Origin: Caballeronia ptereochthonis
GTDB lineage: Bacteria; Pseudomonadota; Gammaproteobacteria; Burkholderiales; Burkholderiaceae
Reading direction: 5' to 3'
Length of the DNA: 64,000 nucleotides
Assembly (NCBI RefSeq): GCF_001545075.1
Contig: NZ_FCOB02000007.1
Span: 175,150-239,149 of the forward strand
Each line of letters starts with the position of its first letter. Within the stretch, counting starts at the first letter, position 1. The translations under genes and the position numbers were made by a program. The notes under the pieces are model-generated. The model did not search any database and was not told where the DNA came from. It was given only the letters and a program-made list of their open reading frames with translations. Below are positions 28,078-37,627 of the stretch, one piece after another.

Positions 28078-29547
28078 TCATCGTGTGGACGCGGCCGTCT
28101 GCTGAGTCGCAGGTAGTTCGCCCATCGCCTGGAATAATGCAGCCGTATCGCTCATGCGCTGACCCGCTGCGCGCGTAGCGCTGATCTGCGCGTTGAGATA
28201 CCGCGACTCGCTCGCGCGTGTTGCCGCAGAAGGCAGTGAGCCCATGCTGTGACGCGACGTGGTATCGTCGAATGCAGCACGCGCGGCGTCTGCGGCCACT
28301 TCCGTCGACGCGAGCGTCTGGGCGTCGTTATCCAGCGCGGCGAGGGAATTCGCCACATCCTGGAACGCAGAGAGCACCGTCGACTTGTAGTGCAGCACGG
28401 CGGCGTCATAGGCATCAATCGACGCGCGGCGCTGCGCGATCAGTGCGCCGCCATGGAAGATTGGCTGTGACAGACTGGCGCCAATCGCCCATAGGCCGCC
28501 CGCGCCTGAGAGCACCGCTGGCCAACTAAACCCGCCGCGGCCCATGGAGCCGGTGAGTGACAGGCTTGGAAAGAGCTGTGCTGTCGCCGCGCCCACATCG
28601 GCGGCGGCGGCCTTGACGGCGGCGTCGGCTGCCTGGATGTCGGGGCGTGAGCGCAACAGGTCCGACGGCACGGCGACAGGCACGTGCTCGGGCAGCGACA
28701 GACTGCCGAGGTCCGGCACGCGTGGGGCATTGTCCGGCGTGCGGCCCATCAGCACCGCCAGCGCATGGATGGCGGATGCGCGTTGTTGACGCAGTGCCGG
28801 CAGCGTCGCCGCGATCGAAGCCGCATCCTGTTTTGAAGCGAGCGCCTGTGCACGCGAGACGGAGCCCAGCGCATAGCGCTGCTGGTCCTCGTTTGCCGCA
28901 TCGTCGGATACCGCGACGAGCCGTTCGGTGAGCGCGATCTGCCGATCGAGCGACGCCATATTGATCGCGCTGGCGACGATGTTCGCCGCAAGGGCGCGCC
29001 GCGACGCCTCCAACTCGAACGCCTGTGCATCCACACGGGCAGCGCTTGCCGAATTCATGTAACGCGTCTGCCCGAACAGGTCGAACGTGTAATGCGCGAG
29101 CAGCTGTCCGGCGAAGAAGTTGTACTGCACCTGCTCAGGGCCGAGCCCCGGCACGACGGGTGAACGCGCGCGCTCGACCTGGACAGCGCCGTCAATGGAC
29201 GGCAGCGTGGAAGCACCGACCTGGACCCGCAGTTCCTCTTGCGCCGCCGCCAGCGTGCGCTGCGTGGCCGCCAGCGTCGGGCTGTTGCGCAAGCCTTCTT
29301 CAACTAGAGTATCGAGCGCCTCAGAGCGGTAAAGCCGCCACCATTGCGGAACCGGGGTCGTGCCCACGTCGAATGCCTGCGCAACGCCGCCCGCGGCGAC
29401 CGTCTTCGACGGTTGCGCCTGCGCACCGTAATGCCCGGGCGATGGCATGGCTGGCGGCTTACCACTGGGCCCAAATGAGCACGCGGCCAAAGCGAGGGCC
29501 GCGGCCGCGGCTAGTACGGATGACTTGTAGGTAAAACTCATGATCAA
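28078..29547 (-). CDS. RND efflux outer-membrane factor (NodT/OprM family)
   Basis: 489-residue outer-membrane channel lipoprotein: lipobox ALALAAC followed by SFGPSG, two repeated helical halves and the family stretch SDLLRSRPDIQAADAAVKAA. The start overlaps the stop of the RND pump gene by 4 nt. It completes a tripartite pump with the two upstream genes. No matching regulator lies beside it; control likely comes from the TetR gene across the operon promoter. Confidence 0.93.
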   Translation of the reverse strand: MIMSFTYKSSVLAAAAALALAACSFGPSGKPPAMPSPGHYGAQAQPSKTVAAGGVAQAFDVGTTPVPQWWRLYRSEALDTLVEEGLRNSPTLAATQRTLAAAQEELRVQVGASTLPSIDGAVQVERARSPVVPGLGPEQVQYNFFAGQLLAHYTFDLFGQTRYMNSASAARVDAQAFELEASRRALAANIVASAINMASLDRQIALTERLVAVSDDAANEDQQRYALGSVSRAQALASKQDAASIAATLPALRQQRASAIHALAVLMGRTPDNAPRVPDLGSLSLPEHVPVAVPSDLLRSRPDIQAADAAVKAAAADVGAATAQLFPSLSLTGSMGRGGFSWPAVLSGAGGLWAIGASLSQPIFHGGALIAQRRASIDAYDAAVLHYKSTVLSAFQDVANSLAALDNDAQTLASTEVAADAARAAFDDTTSRHSMGSLPSAATRASESRYLNAQISATRAAGQRMSDTAALFQAMGELPATQQTAASTR

Positions 29548-32500
29548 ACCTCCGAACGCTCGACGATGACCTGCTGTACGTCGCGTTCTTCACGACGCAC
29601 CCTGAAGCAGGTCGCATAAAGCGCGGGCAGGAAGAACACCGTCAGCACCGTGGCGATGGTGATGCCTCCCATCAGCGCGGTCGCCATGGGTCCGAAGAAG
29701 CCCGAGCGAAGGAGCGGAATCAGTGCGAGCACGGCGGCGGCGGCCGTGAGCATGATCGGCCTGAAGCGCCGTACCGTTGCACCAAGAATGGCGTCGAAGC
29801 GCGCGTGTCCCGCCGCGATGTCCTGATCGATCTGGTCCACCAGAATCACGGAGTTGCGCATGATGATGCCGAACATCGCAATCACACCCAGCAGTGCGAC
29901 AAACCCAAATGGTTTGCCAAACAGCAGTAGTGCAGCCACTACTCCGATGAGCCCCAGGGGCGCCGTCAGCACGACGATGAACGTCCGCGCGAAGTTCTTC
30001 AGTTGGATCATCAGCAGAAGCAGCACAGCGATGATCATCAGCGGCATTTCCGCGTTGATTGATGTCTGGCCCTTCCCGCTCTCTTCCACGGCACCGCCCA
30101 CCTCGATCCGATATCCCACAGGCAGCTTTGAGCGCACAGCAGCGAGCGCCTGGTCGATACCGCGCGTCACGTCGATGCCCTGGGCGTCACCGCGCACGTC
30201 CGCCTGCACAGTAATAGTCGGCTGGCGATCGCGCTCCCAGATCACGCCGTACTCGAGCGTATTGCGCACATGGCCAAGTGAGCCGAGCGGCACGGGGCCA
30301 TTCGGTGTCGGGATGGCCAGGCTTGTCAGCTTCGCAGGATCAACGCGCTCGCTCGTCGGCGCACGCAAATCGACGTTGATCAGCTTGTCGCGCTCGCGGA
30401 ACTGCGTCACCGTGTAGCCCGACAGCGTCATGGCGAGGAAGCTGGACACATCCTCTGATGTGACGCCCAACTGGCGTGCCCGGTTCTGATCAATCTCGAA
30501 CGCGATTGAACGTTCAGCCGGCTCGTCCCAGTCGAACTGGACATTGCGCGTGCGCGAGTCGGCACGGACCTTCTGCGCAACTGTTTCCGCGAGCGAGCGC
30601 ACCGTCGCGATATCGTCGCCACTCACGCGGAACTTGATCGGGAAGCCCACGGGCGGGCCGTTTTCGAGGCGCGCGACCCGTGTGCGTACCCCAGAAAAGT
30701 CTGTTTCCAGCTTCGCGTCAAGCCAGTGCATCAGTTCGTCACGCGTCTCGACGTCTTTGGCGGTGATGACGAACTGCGCGAAGTTGGGTTGCTGAAGCTG
30801 CTGGTCAAGCGGGAGATAGAAGCGCGGCGCGCCCGTACCGACGAAGTCGACAAAATGGTCGATGCCAGGCTTGCCGTCGAGGACTTTCTCGAGGCGTTTC
30901 GATTCACGTAACGTCGCCTCGAACGAAGCGCCTTCGGGAAGCCTCAGGTCAACGAGCAGCTCAGGCCGTTCAGAGTTCGGGAAGAATTGCTGAGGTACCC
31001 GCGTGAACGCCGCCATCGCGAGCGCAAAGAGCACGGCCGTGACGCCCAAGACGACCCAGCGCCGGTCGATACACCACGTGACCCAGCCCGACAGGCGTCG
31101 ATAGAAGCCCGTGTTGTAGATGGCATGCTCATCGTGGTGGCCGCCTCCCGCGTGGGCCTTGCGCTCGGGAAGCAGGTGGAAGCCCAGCAACGGCACCAGC
31201 ACGACTGCCGCAAACCACGAAACGATGAGCGAAATGGCCGATACCTCGAAGATCGAGCGTGTGTACTCACCCGTGCTCGATTTCGCGAGCGCGATCGGCA
31301 GGAAGCCCGAGACCGTCACGAGGGTCCCCGTCAGCATCGGAAAGGCTGTGCTCGAATACGCAAACGCCGCCGCGCGCATGCGGCTCCAGCCCTGCTCCAG
31401 CTTCACGGCCATCATTTCGACGGCGATGATCGCGTCGTCGACGAGCAGGCCCAGCGCCAGCACGAGCGTGCCGAGCGAGACTTTGTCCAGCCCGATACCG
31501 AACAGATGCATGCACAGTGCTGTCACTGCCAGGACAATCGGAATCGTGACGACCACGACCATGCCCGTGCGCAGACCGAGCGAAACAAGGCTCACGACCA
31601 GCACGATAGCCACCGCTTCGCCGACCGAGCGCACGAACTCGTCCACCGAGTGCTTCACTGCATGCGGCATGCTTGAGACGGGCGACAGCTTCAGACCCGC
31701 GGGAAGCGTCGTCTGCAGCTCGGCCGCCTTTGCGTCGAGTGCCTTCCCAAGGTCGATCACATCACCACCCTTTTGCATCGTAATGCCAATGCCGAGCACC
31801 GCCTGACCGCCCACGCGCATCTGCGTGACGGGTGGATCGTCGTAGCCGCGTTTGATTGTCGCGATGTCGCCGAGGCGGAAGCTGCGTTTGTTGACGGTGA
31901 TCAGCATGTCCGCGAGCGCCTGTTCATCCGTGAACGCGCCGCTCGGCCGCACGAACACACGGTCGTCCGCCGTCGTAATCGTGCCCACGGGTGCAACGGT
32001 GTTCTGCGCGTCCATGGCTTGGGCGAGTTGCTGCGGTGTGATCGACAGGCGGGTCAGCTGGGCATTCGAAATCTCGACAAAGATGTGCTGATCAGGATCG
32101 CCAAAGTAATCCACCTTCTCAACCCCAGGCACCCGCAGCAGCACCGTGCGCAGCTTGTCGGCATAGTCGTGCAGCTGCGCGGGTGTAAAGCCGTCGCCTT
32201 CGAGCGCGTAGACGTTTGTGTAAACGTCACCGAACTCATCATTGAAGAACGGACCGACCGCTCCTTTGGGTAAAGTCGCCCTGATGTCGCCCACCTTCTT
32301 GCGCACCTGATACCAGGTCTCGGGCACGTTCTTGACGGGCGCCGAATCCTTCATCGCGAAGAAGATCATCGACTCGCCGGGGCGCGAATAGCTCTTGATG
32401 TTGTCCACATAGGGCGCCGCCTGCAGCTGACGGCCGATGCGGTCCGTGATCTGTTCCTGAATTTCACGAGCGGTCGCGCCCGGCCAGTACGTCTTGATGA

Positions 32501-32717
32501 CCATCGTCCGGAACGTGAACGGCGGATCTTCCGATTGGGCCAGCTGCGTATAACCGATCACACCAAATAGCGTCATCAGGCCAATCAGAAAGATCACCAG
32601 CTGCTGATGCCGCAGGGCCCAGGAAGACAGATTGAAACCGGTTCCGTCGGCGGCTGCATTATGCGAGGCATTCGCAGGCGCGCTGTCGCGCGCGTTTTCA
32701 TGGTCGCGCGCGTTCAT
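29544..32717 (-). CDS. RND multidrug efflux permease
   Basis: 1057-residue inner-membrane proton antiporter of the HAE1/AcrB type, closest in style to TriC-like pumps (NLSSWALRHQQLVIFLIGL, LAQSEDPPFTFRTMVI). The proton-relay aspartates appear in GLLVDDAIIAVEMM, and two repeats of six helices flank large periplasmic loops. It exports toxic organics such as phenolics, dyes, detergents or drugs from the periplasm. It overlaps the adaptor gene upstream and the channel gene downstream by 4 nt each, so all three are translationally coupled. Confidence 0.95.
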   Translation of the reverse strand: MNARDHENARDSAPANASHNAAADGTGFNLSSWALRHQQLVIFLIGLMTLFGVIGYTQLAQSEDPPFTFRTMVIKTYWPGATAREIQEQITDRIGRQLQAAPYVDNIKSYSRPGESMIFFAMKDSAPVKNVPETWYQVRKKVGDIRATLPKGAVGPFFNDEFGDVYTNVYALEGDGFTPAQLHDYADKLRTVLLRVPGVEKVDYFGDPDQHIFVEISNAQLTRLSITPQQLAQAMDAQNTVAPVGTITTADDRVFVRPSGAFTDEQALADMLITVNKRSFRLGDIATIKRGYDDPPVTQMRVGGQAVLGIGITMQKGGDVIDLGKALDAKAAELQTTLPAGLKLSPVSSMPHAVKHSVDEFVRSVGEAVAIVLVVSLVSLGLRTGMVVVVTIPIVLAVTALCMHLFGIGLDKVSLGTLVLALGLLVDDAIIAVEMMAVKLEQGWSRMRAAAFAYSSTAFPMLTGTLVTVSGFLPIALAKSSTGEYTRSIFEVSAISLIVSWFAAVVLVPLLGFHLLPERKAHAGGGHHDEHAIYNTGFYRRLSGWVTWCIDRRWVVLGVTAVLFALAMAAFTRVPQQFFPNSERPELLVDLRLPEGASFEATLRESKRLEKVLDGKPGIDHFVDFVGTGAPRFYLPLDQQLQQPNFAQFVITAKDVETRDELMHWLDAKLETDFSGVRTRVARLENGPPVGFPIKFRVSGDDIATVRSLAETVAQKVRADSRTRNVQFDWDEPAERSIAFEIDQNRARQLGVTSEDVSSFLAMTLSGYTVTQFRERDKLINVDLRAPTSERVDPAKLTSLAIPTPNGPVPLGSLGHVRNTLEYGVIWERDRQPTITVQADVRGDAQGIDVTRGIDQALAAVRSKLPVGYRIEVGGAVEESGKGQTSINAEMPLMIIAVLLLLMIQLKNFARTFIVVLTAPLGLIGVVAALLLFGKPFGFVALLGVIAMFGIIMRNSVILVDQIDQDIAAGHARFDAILGATVRRFRPIMLTAAAAVLALIPLLRSGFFGPMATALMGGITIATVLTVFFLPALYATCFRVRREERDVQQVIVERSEV

Positions 32718-33892
32718 GTCGGGAAATCCTCTTGGTGAAGCGGGGGCACCACCTGCACGTGTTGCCCTGAGCTCACGGCATGCACGCCTTGCAGAATGAC
32801 CCGGTCTCCGTCATGCAGGCCTGAACTCACCGAGACCGTGCGCTCGTCATAGCGCTCGATCGTGACCGTGCGCAGCTCGAGCGTATTGCTGCCTTGACGC
32901 ACCACCCAGACGGCCGGTTTCTCGCCCTGATGAAAGAGCGCCGTCACCGGCAGTGTGTACGGCTCGCGCGTAACGCCATCGGCTGCCACGTCGAATGCGA
33001 CATTTGCCGTCATGCCCAGCCGCACTTCCGGACTCGGCGCACTCAGCGTTAACTTCACCCGCCACGTGCGGCTTTCCTGATCGGCTGCGGGTGACACCTC
33101 ACGCACCCGCGCTTCGAGCGTCTTGCCAGGCAGCGCGGGAAATGTGACGCGCGCCTGGGCGCCGACCGTCAACGAGTTCAGTGCTTTTTCGGGCGCGTCG
33201 CAGACGATGTCGACATCGCCCGTCCAGTCAACGTGGAAGACCGCCTGTGTGGCCTGCACATTCTGTCCGGTATCGGCATCCTCCGATGTGACCACACCGT
33301 CGTGGTCAGCTGTCAGCGTCGTGTAGCGCAGTTGATCGGTCGCGAGCGCCGTCTGGGCTCGCGCCGAATCGCGCTGCGCCAGAGCCGTCGCATACGCATC
33401 CTGCGTTTGCTCCAGCTGCGCGGCAGCGATCAGGTTCGCATGCGCCTGCGCCTCGTCACGGTCAAGCTGCTGCTTGGCGAAGCTGAGGCGATGCTCGGCG
33501 GCATCCAGCTGTGCCTTCGCATTCGCAAGGGTGTTGCGCAGATCGGTCGGGTCAAGTAACGCGACCGTCTGTCCTGCCTTGACCGAATCGCCGATGCGCA
33601 CACGTCGCTCGATGATTTTGCCGCCCACACGAAACGAAAGAGGCGTGGAGTAACGGGCCTGTACCTGCGCAGGCAACGAGGCGCTCGCGATATTCCGATC
33701 ACGGTGAACCGCAAGCGCGACAACCGGTTTGGCTTCCGTCACGACCGCTTCACGCGGGTGGCAGGCCGACAGAAGGATTGCGCTGCAGGCAGCGATCACA
33801 ACGGGCAACCGGCATTCTGACCGGAACCAGGAGGGTAATAAGGTGCGCGTCCCTTTTAGCGCGACGGGTCCGGAATGTTTCACGATGTTCAC
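32714..33892 (-). CDS. RND periplasmic adaptor (membrane fusion protein)
   Basis: 392-residue HlyD/MFP-type adaptor. A lipobox (AILLSAC, Cys about residue 44) anchors it to the inner membrane. The barrel-sandwich hybrid halves are seen at LSFRVGGKIIERRVRIGDSV and TTLTADHDGVVTSEDADTGQ, with an alpha-helical hairpin between them (residues 110-185). It is the first gene of the RND operon; the predicted promoter is some 335 nt upstream in the shared divergent element. Confidence 0.93.
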   Translation of the reverse strand: MNIVKHSGPVALKGTRTLLPSWFRSECRLPVVIAACSAILLSACHPREAVVTEAKPVVALAVHRDRNIASASLPAQVQARYSTPLSFRVGGKIIERRVRIGDSVKAGQTVALLDPTDLRNTLANAKAQLDAAEHRLSFAKQQLDRDEAQAHANLIAAAQLEQTQDAYATALAQRDSARAQTALATDQLRYTTLTADHDGVVTSEDADTGQNVQATQAVFHVDWTGDVDIVCDAPEKALNSLTVGAQARVTFPALPGKTLEARVREVSPAADQESRTWRVKLTLSAPSPEVRLGMTANVAFDVAADGVTREPYTLPVTALFHQGEKPAVWVVRQGSNTLELRTVTIERYDERTVSVSSGLHDGDRVILQGVHAVSSGQHVQVVPPLHQEDFPT

Positions 33893-34227
33893 AAAGGCAG
33901 GTGATAAGTCTAAGTAGTAGTGCCAACCGCGCTGACCAGGCCGGCCGTGGATTGCTAAAGCAATTCGTGCCAGCCGCGCGAAATCAAGAAAGCCGCTGAT
34001 ACGTCACCGGCTCTCTTGGCAACTCGAATTAAGCGAAGTCGCGCGCCTGGCGGGAATCCAATGCGGCATGCTGCGGAGCGGCATCCGATCCGCGCGTTTG
34101 CCGATGCCCGCGCGCTTTGAACGGCGTCCGTGAAGTGTGGTCTGGTATAGCGCCTCAAGCATGTTTGCGACGCGTCTCCACTTTCAGTCCTCCTGGCGCC
34201 GCTAGTCCGCCACATCCGCCGCGCTGG
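33893..34227 (-). other. Long 5' leader of the RND operon
   Basis: About 335 bp between the predicted minus-strand promoter and the adaptor ATG. It contains no gene I can support. Its length parallels the leader of the dioxygenase operon. Confidence 0.4.
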
Positions 34228-34282
34228 TGACATTAAACCCATTGCTGATATAATTGTCAACCATGACAAATAAATCTACAAT
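34228..34282. promoter_or_regulatory. Divergent promoter/operator module, second copy
   Basis: The 32-bp element at 34228-34259 has arms TGACA and TGTCA 22 nt apart. Plus strand: TTGTCA (34254-34259), 17 nt, TACAAT (34277-34282) for the TetR gene. Minus strand: TTGACA (34260-34255), 17 nt, TTTAAT (34237-34232) for the RND operon. Geometry is identical to the element at 24847. Confidence 0.7.
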
Positions 34283-34302
34283 CTTCCTAAACAGGAGGCC
34301 AC

Positions 34303-35055
34303 ATGCCCAACATGCCAATTCACCGTGCGCGTCGACGGCAGACAACCAAGGAGCCGGCTCAAAGCCCTGACGTAACCCAGGCAGCGTCGCCACGCCTTGC
34401 CAGACGCAAACGCGAAACCCGGATCCGCCTGCTCGACGCCACGTTCATATTGCTGGCGGAAAAAGGAATGGAAGGCGTCACGATCAACGACATCACCAAT
34501 GCCGCCGACGTCGGATTCGGGTCTTTCTATAACCATTTCGACTCGAAGGAGGGAATCTTCGCCGCGCTCGTCGAATGGCTCTTTGAGGAATTCGCGACCG
34601 CGCTTGATCATCTGGCAAGCGGCTTGTCGGACCCAGCGGAAGTGATCGCCGTGTCCGTGCGTCATACGCTTTTGCACGCTTACCGCGAACCAATCTGGGG
34701 ACAACTGCTGATGCGTGAAGCGCTCTCTGCACGCGCGCTGAGCATGGGTCTTGGCCAGCGGCTGCTGCGAGATGCGGAAAGAGGAATTTCGGAACGACGC
34801 TTTTTGGTTTCGGACGCGTTGATGTGCGTCATTTCCGTGACCGGGACCGTTCTTGCAGGAATAGCCGCTCAGCTTCGCTTCTCCGCGTCTTCGAGGAGGA
34901 CACGTCGCCTGAAAACGATGGGGCGATCCCGCGAGGAAAAATTCGCGCAGAGTACGGCAGCGATCGTGCTGCAAGCGTTCGGCCTTGCACGCATGGAAGC
35001 GGAGAAGATCGCCCGGCGCCCCCTGCCGGCATCACACCGCGGGCCGACCGCGTGA
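34303..35055 (+). CDS. TetR-family transcriptional regulator
   Basis: 250-residue repressor closely related to the TetR protein at 24.9 kb (KRETRIRLLDATFILLAEKG, ADVGFGSFYNHFDSKEG, DPAEVIAVSVRHTLLHAYRE). AGGAGG at 34293-34298 places the start firmly at 34303, 20 nt downstream of the predicted -10. It is divergent from the RND operon with a shared operator, so it should repress both the pump and itself. Similar operators make cross-talk with the paralogue likely. Confidence 0.93.
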   Translation: MPNMPIHRARRRQTTKEPAQSPDVTQAASPRLARRKRETRIRLLDATFILLAEKGMEGVTINDITNAADVGFGSFYNHFDSKEGIFAALVEWLFEEFATALDHLASGLSDPAEVIAVSVRHTLLHAYREPIWGQLLMREALSARALSMGLGQRLLRDAERGISERRFLVSDALMCVISVTGTVLAGIAAQLRFSASSRRTRRLKTMGRSREEKFAQSTAAIVLQAFGLARMEAEKIARRPLPASHRGPTA

Positions 35056-35117
35056 GCGGAGACAACGCGAGCCGCAAGGCGTTCCGCTCAGGCTGGGCTC
35101 TTCCAATTTGACCCTTT

Positions 35118-36188
35118 TCACCGGGTCCGGTAAAGCTCGCTCGCCAGATAGCGACGTCGCAGTCCCTTCAGAGCAGAAGCAAACACGGCGCTGGCAGGCA
35201 GTGCAAGCAGAACGCCAAAGAAACCGAACAGCTCGCCAAAAGCCAATAACGAGAAGATGACGGCGAGGGGATGCAGGCCGATGCGCTCGCCGACGAGTCT
35301 GGGCGTAAGAACAACGCTTTCCAAGATCTGGCCGGCTCCGTACACGACGATCACTGCTCCGAGCCCATACCAGTTTCCGAATTGCAGAAACGCAGCCAGA
35401 AGCGCAAATGCTAGCGCGGTCGCGAATCCGATGTAGGGAATGAACACAGCGAGCGCCGTGAGAAGACCGACGGGCAACGCAATGTCCAATCCGACGATCT
35501 TGAGCGCGATAGGATAAAACAGCGCGAGTATTCCCACGACGAGCAGTTGCCCGCGCAGATACTGCGACATCATCTGATCGACCTGCCCAACGAAATCCCG
35601 CGTTTTTGCTAGCCAGCGTCGCGGCACGAAGCTCTCCAGGCGCTCGAACGCTTCATGCCGGTCGTAGAGCAGGTAAAAAAGCACCAGAGGCACGAGCACC
35701 ACATTCCCGACCACGCTGATCATCAGACTACCGCTTGTGCGAACATATTGCCAAATCGAGAGGGCGACGCCGTGCTCGCTTCCTGACAAACGGGCTGTCA
35801 GTGCCTCGCGAAGATTCGCCAAATTGACCGAGTAGTCGATACCAAGGAAAGCCATCCGCGGTTTCAGCGTGGCATCGCCTTTTGCTAGCAGCGCGGGAAG
35901 CCTCTCCGTAAGCTCAGGTCCTTCCTTTTGAAGGACAGCGAACACCAACAGTGCGAACAATGTGATCAGCACCGCCAGTAGAGAAATCATGGCTAGCGCC
36001 GCGAGGCTTCTCGGCGTGCGATGGCGAACCAGCCACTCCACGCCCGGCTGCAAGATATACGCGATGATCGCACCGAGCAGGAAAGGAGTGAGAACCGGCC
36101 GAAGGGCCCACAACAAGACACAGGCCGATAAGGCTACGGTGCCCCAAAATAACGACTGACGATGGTAGGTACTCAAAGCTTCTCTCAT
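35118..36188 (-). CDS. AI-2E family/PerM-type permease
   Basis: 356-residue integral membrane protein with the typical layout: two N-terminal helices (LLWALRPVLTPFLLGAIIAY), a pore-associated helix, an amphipathic middle part, then helices with the family stretches QYLRGQLLVVGILALFYPIA and GLLTALAVFIPYIG. Members export small organic molecules or AI-2 and some are Na+/H+ antiporters; the substrate here is unknown. Convergent with the TetR gene, with a GACCC/GGGTC stem in the 62-bp gap at 35110-35127 that could weakly terminate. Confidence 0.9.
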   Translation of the reverse strand: MREALSTYHRQSLFWGTVALSACVLLWALRPVLTPFLLGAIIAYILQPGVEWLVRHRTPRSLAALAMISLLAVLITLFALLVFAVLQKEGPELTERLPALLAKGDATLKPRMAFLGIDYSVNLANLREALTARLSGSEHGVALSIWQYVRTSGSLMISVVGNVVLVPLVLFYLLYDRHEAFERLESFVPRRWLAKTRDFVGQVDQMMSQYLRGQLLVVGILALFYPIALKIVGLDIALPVGLLTALAVFIPYIGFATALAFALLAAFLQFGNWYGLGAVIVVYGAGQILESVVLTPRLVGERIGLHPLAVIFSLLAFGELFGFFGVLLALPASAVFASALKGLRRRYLASELYRTR

Positions 36189-36360
36189 CGGCTGCTAATG
36201 GTTGCGTTTGCTTCGCTCGGGAAAGGTCCAGCATGTATTGTTCCCTCGCATCACCGAGCGCGAACCATCACGAGATCGAACCTCAAAAAATTGCCATGGA
36301 CGTGGGCGCCTGCCGGATCCGCTCGTGAACCGGCTCGGAATCATATAAGAGCGCTCGGGG

Positions 36361-36570
36361 TCAAGCAGCAACCCGCCTAGCGTAATGCCAGCCCGCGCGC
36401 GCGCTCTTCGCAGCGAGCAGGCGATCCAGCTCCAGTAACGCCTCGCCAAGCAGGTCAATGGCGCCGTTAGTGGTTGTTGCCGTGGCGGCCTTGCGAAGCG
36501 CTTCTTGTACAATCCGATGGGCATTGGCCGAATTTTCTTGACCAACCCTTGCGATGAACTGCTTTCTCAT
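36361..36570 (-). CDS. Small hypothetical protein
   Basis: 69-residue helical, charged protein (MRKQFIARVGQENSANAHRI, AIDLLGEALLELDRLLAAK). Composition looks coding but I do not recognise the family. It lies between the permease gene and a DUF3331 gene on the same strand. Confidence 0.45.
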   Translation of the reverse strand: MRKQFIARVGQENSANAHRIVQEALRKAATATTTNGAIDLLGEALLELDRLLAAKSARAGWHYARRVAA

Positions 36571-36666
36571 GACTAAGCCTATGTCTTAGGTTGATTGAAC
36601 TCTTATATGCGAGTTGATTGCGAAAAGCTTGTGCTGTCCTGGTAGGAGATCTGCTGTACGAGCGCG

Positions 36667-37047
36667 CTACGGTTCTATCGGCTCGTTATCTAATATGCCG
36701 GCGCAGATCATAGCGTCGGCATTCACCATTCTTTGCTTCGCTTTTCGCGGCTTGTACACCGTCTCTCCAGCTTTGATTTGTCGACCGGTCACGACGCAGG
36801 TTCCTCGCCGCTGCGCTACCACCGTACGCCATATCTGATAGCCATGGCGGCCAAAACGCGCGTCGCCCCACGATACAATCAAGGTTTGCTCCGTCGGCTT
36901 GTCCAGGACCCTGACGGCGAGCGAATCGGTACCACCCTCCGTTCGCAAGGCGTAGCAACGATGTAACACAAGCTCCGCGAGACGGCTGGACAATGGATCT
37001 TCGAGCCTTGCGACGGTTACGCTCCACGCATCGGCAGCGCAATTCAT
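36667..37047 (-). CDS. DUF3331 domain protein
   Basis: 126-residue protein of a family I associate with Burkholderia-type genomes. The C-terminal half has the family pattern VSWGDARFGRHGYQIWR and GTCVVTGRQIKAGETVYKPR, where paired cysteine and basic residues hint at a nucleic-acid or metal-binding knuckle. Function unknown. It stands alone between small hypothetical genes. Confidence 0.75.
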   Translation of the reverse strand: MNCAADAWSVTVARLEDPLSSRLAELVLHRCYALRTEGGTDSLAVRVLDKPTEQTLIVSWGDARFGRHGYQIWRTVVAQRRGTCVVTGRQIKAGETVYKPRKAKQRMVNADAMICAGILDNEPIEP

Positions 37048-37239
37048 AAACGTATTTCCTGGTGGAGGGCCGAGCGGTCAACACGCCCGTCCCTTTGCAT
37101 GTGAATATCAATACCTCTTCGCTTACTCTTGCTGACTACGCATACAGTCACACAGTAGCTCAGTTGATCTTGTGCAGAACGCAGATCGAAGGCCGCAGAG
37201 CTTGTTAGACGTCAGCCGATACCGCCGAATACATGCGAG

Positions 37240-37446
37240 CTAGGAAAATTGCTCCGAAAAAGGGCTGTGGCAGTCCATCCAGTCATAGGAATCGGCACAG
37301 GGCGGCGACCATGCCCATTTGCACGCCGAAGCACGATGCGCCGCACCGATAGCAGGTCCTGGTGTTCGTCCTGGCATTGACACGTCCGTGTCGTCGTCGA
37401 AAACTGGTGTCCGTGCATCTATATCGTCACGCATCTCGCCTCCCAT
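37240..37446 (-). CDS. Doubtful small hypothetical protein
   Basis: 68-residue frame rich in Asp, Pro and Cys (PCADSYDWMDCHSPF). No recognised family and no strong ribosome site. Listed because the flanking space holds nothing better. Confidence 0.2.
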   Translation of the reverse strand: MGGEMRDDIDARTPVFDDDTDVSMPGRTPGPAIGAAHRASACKWAWSPPCADSYDWMDCHSPFSEQFS

Positions 37447-37627
37447 AGCATAGCCACATGTTCATGCGGCACAAAAAATTCTTTAATACGGAATACTAAA
37501 CGCAATGTTCCAAATAGCTGGGCAGGTGGAACTATATGGGCAATAGCACTGATTTGATTGAGCCGTGCCAGGCTTTTCACCGGTCCGCATTGGACCGCGT
37601 AGCGGCCGCCAGTTCTGGGAAGGCCGT

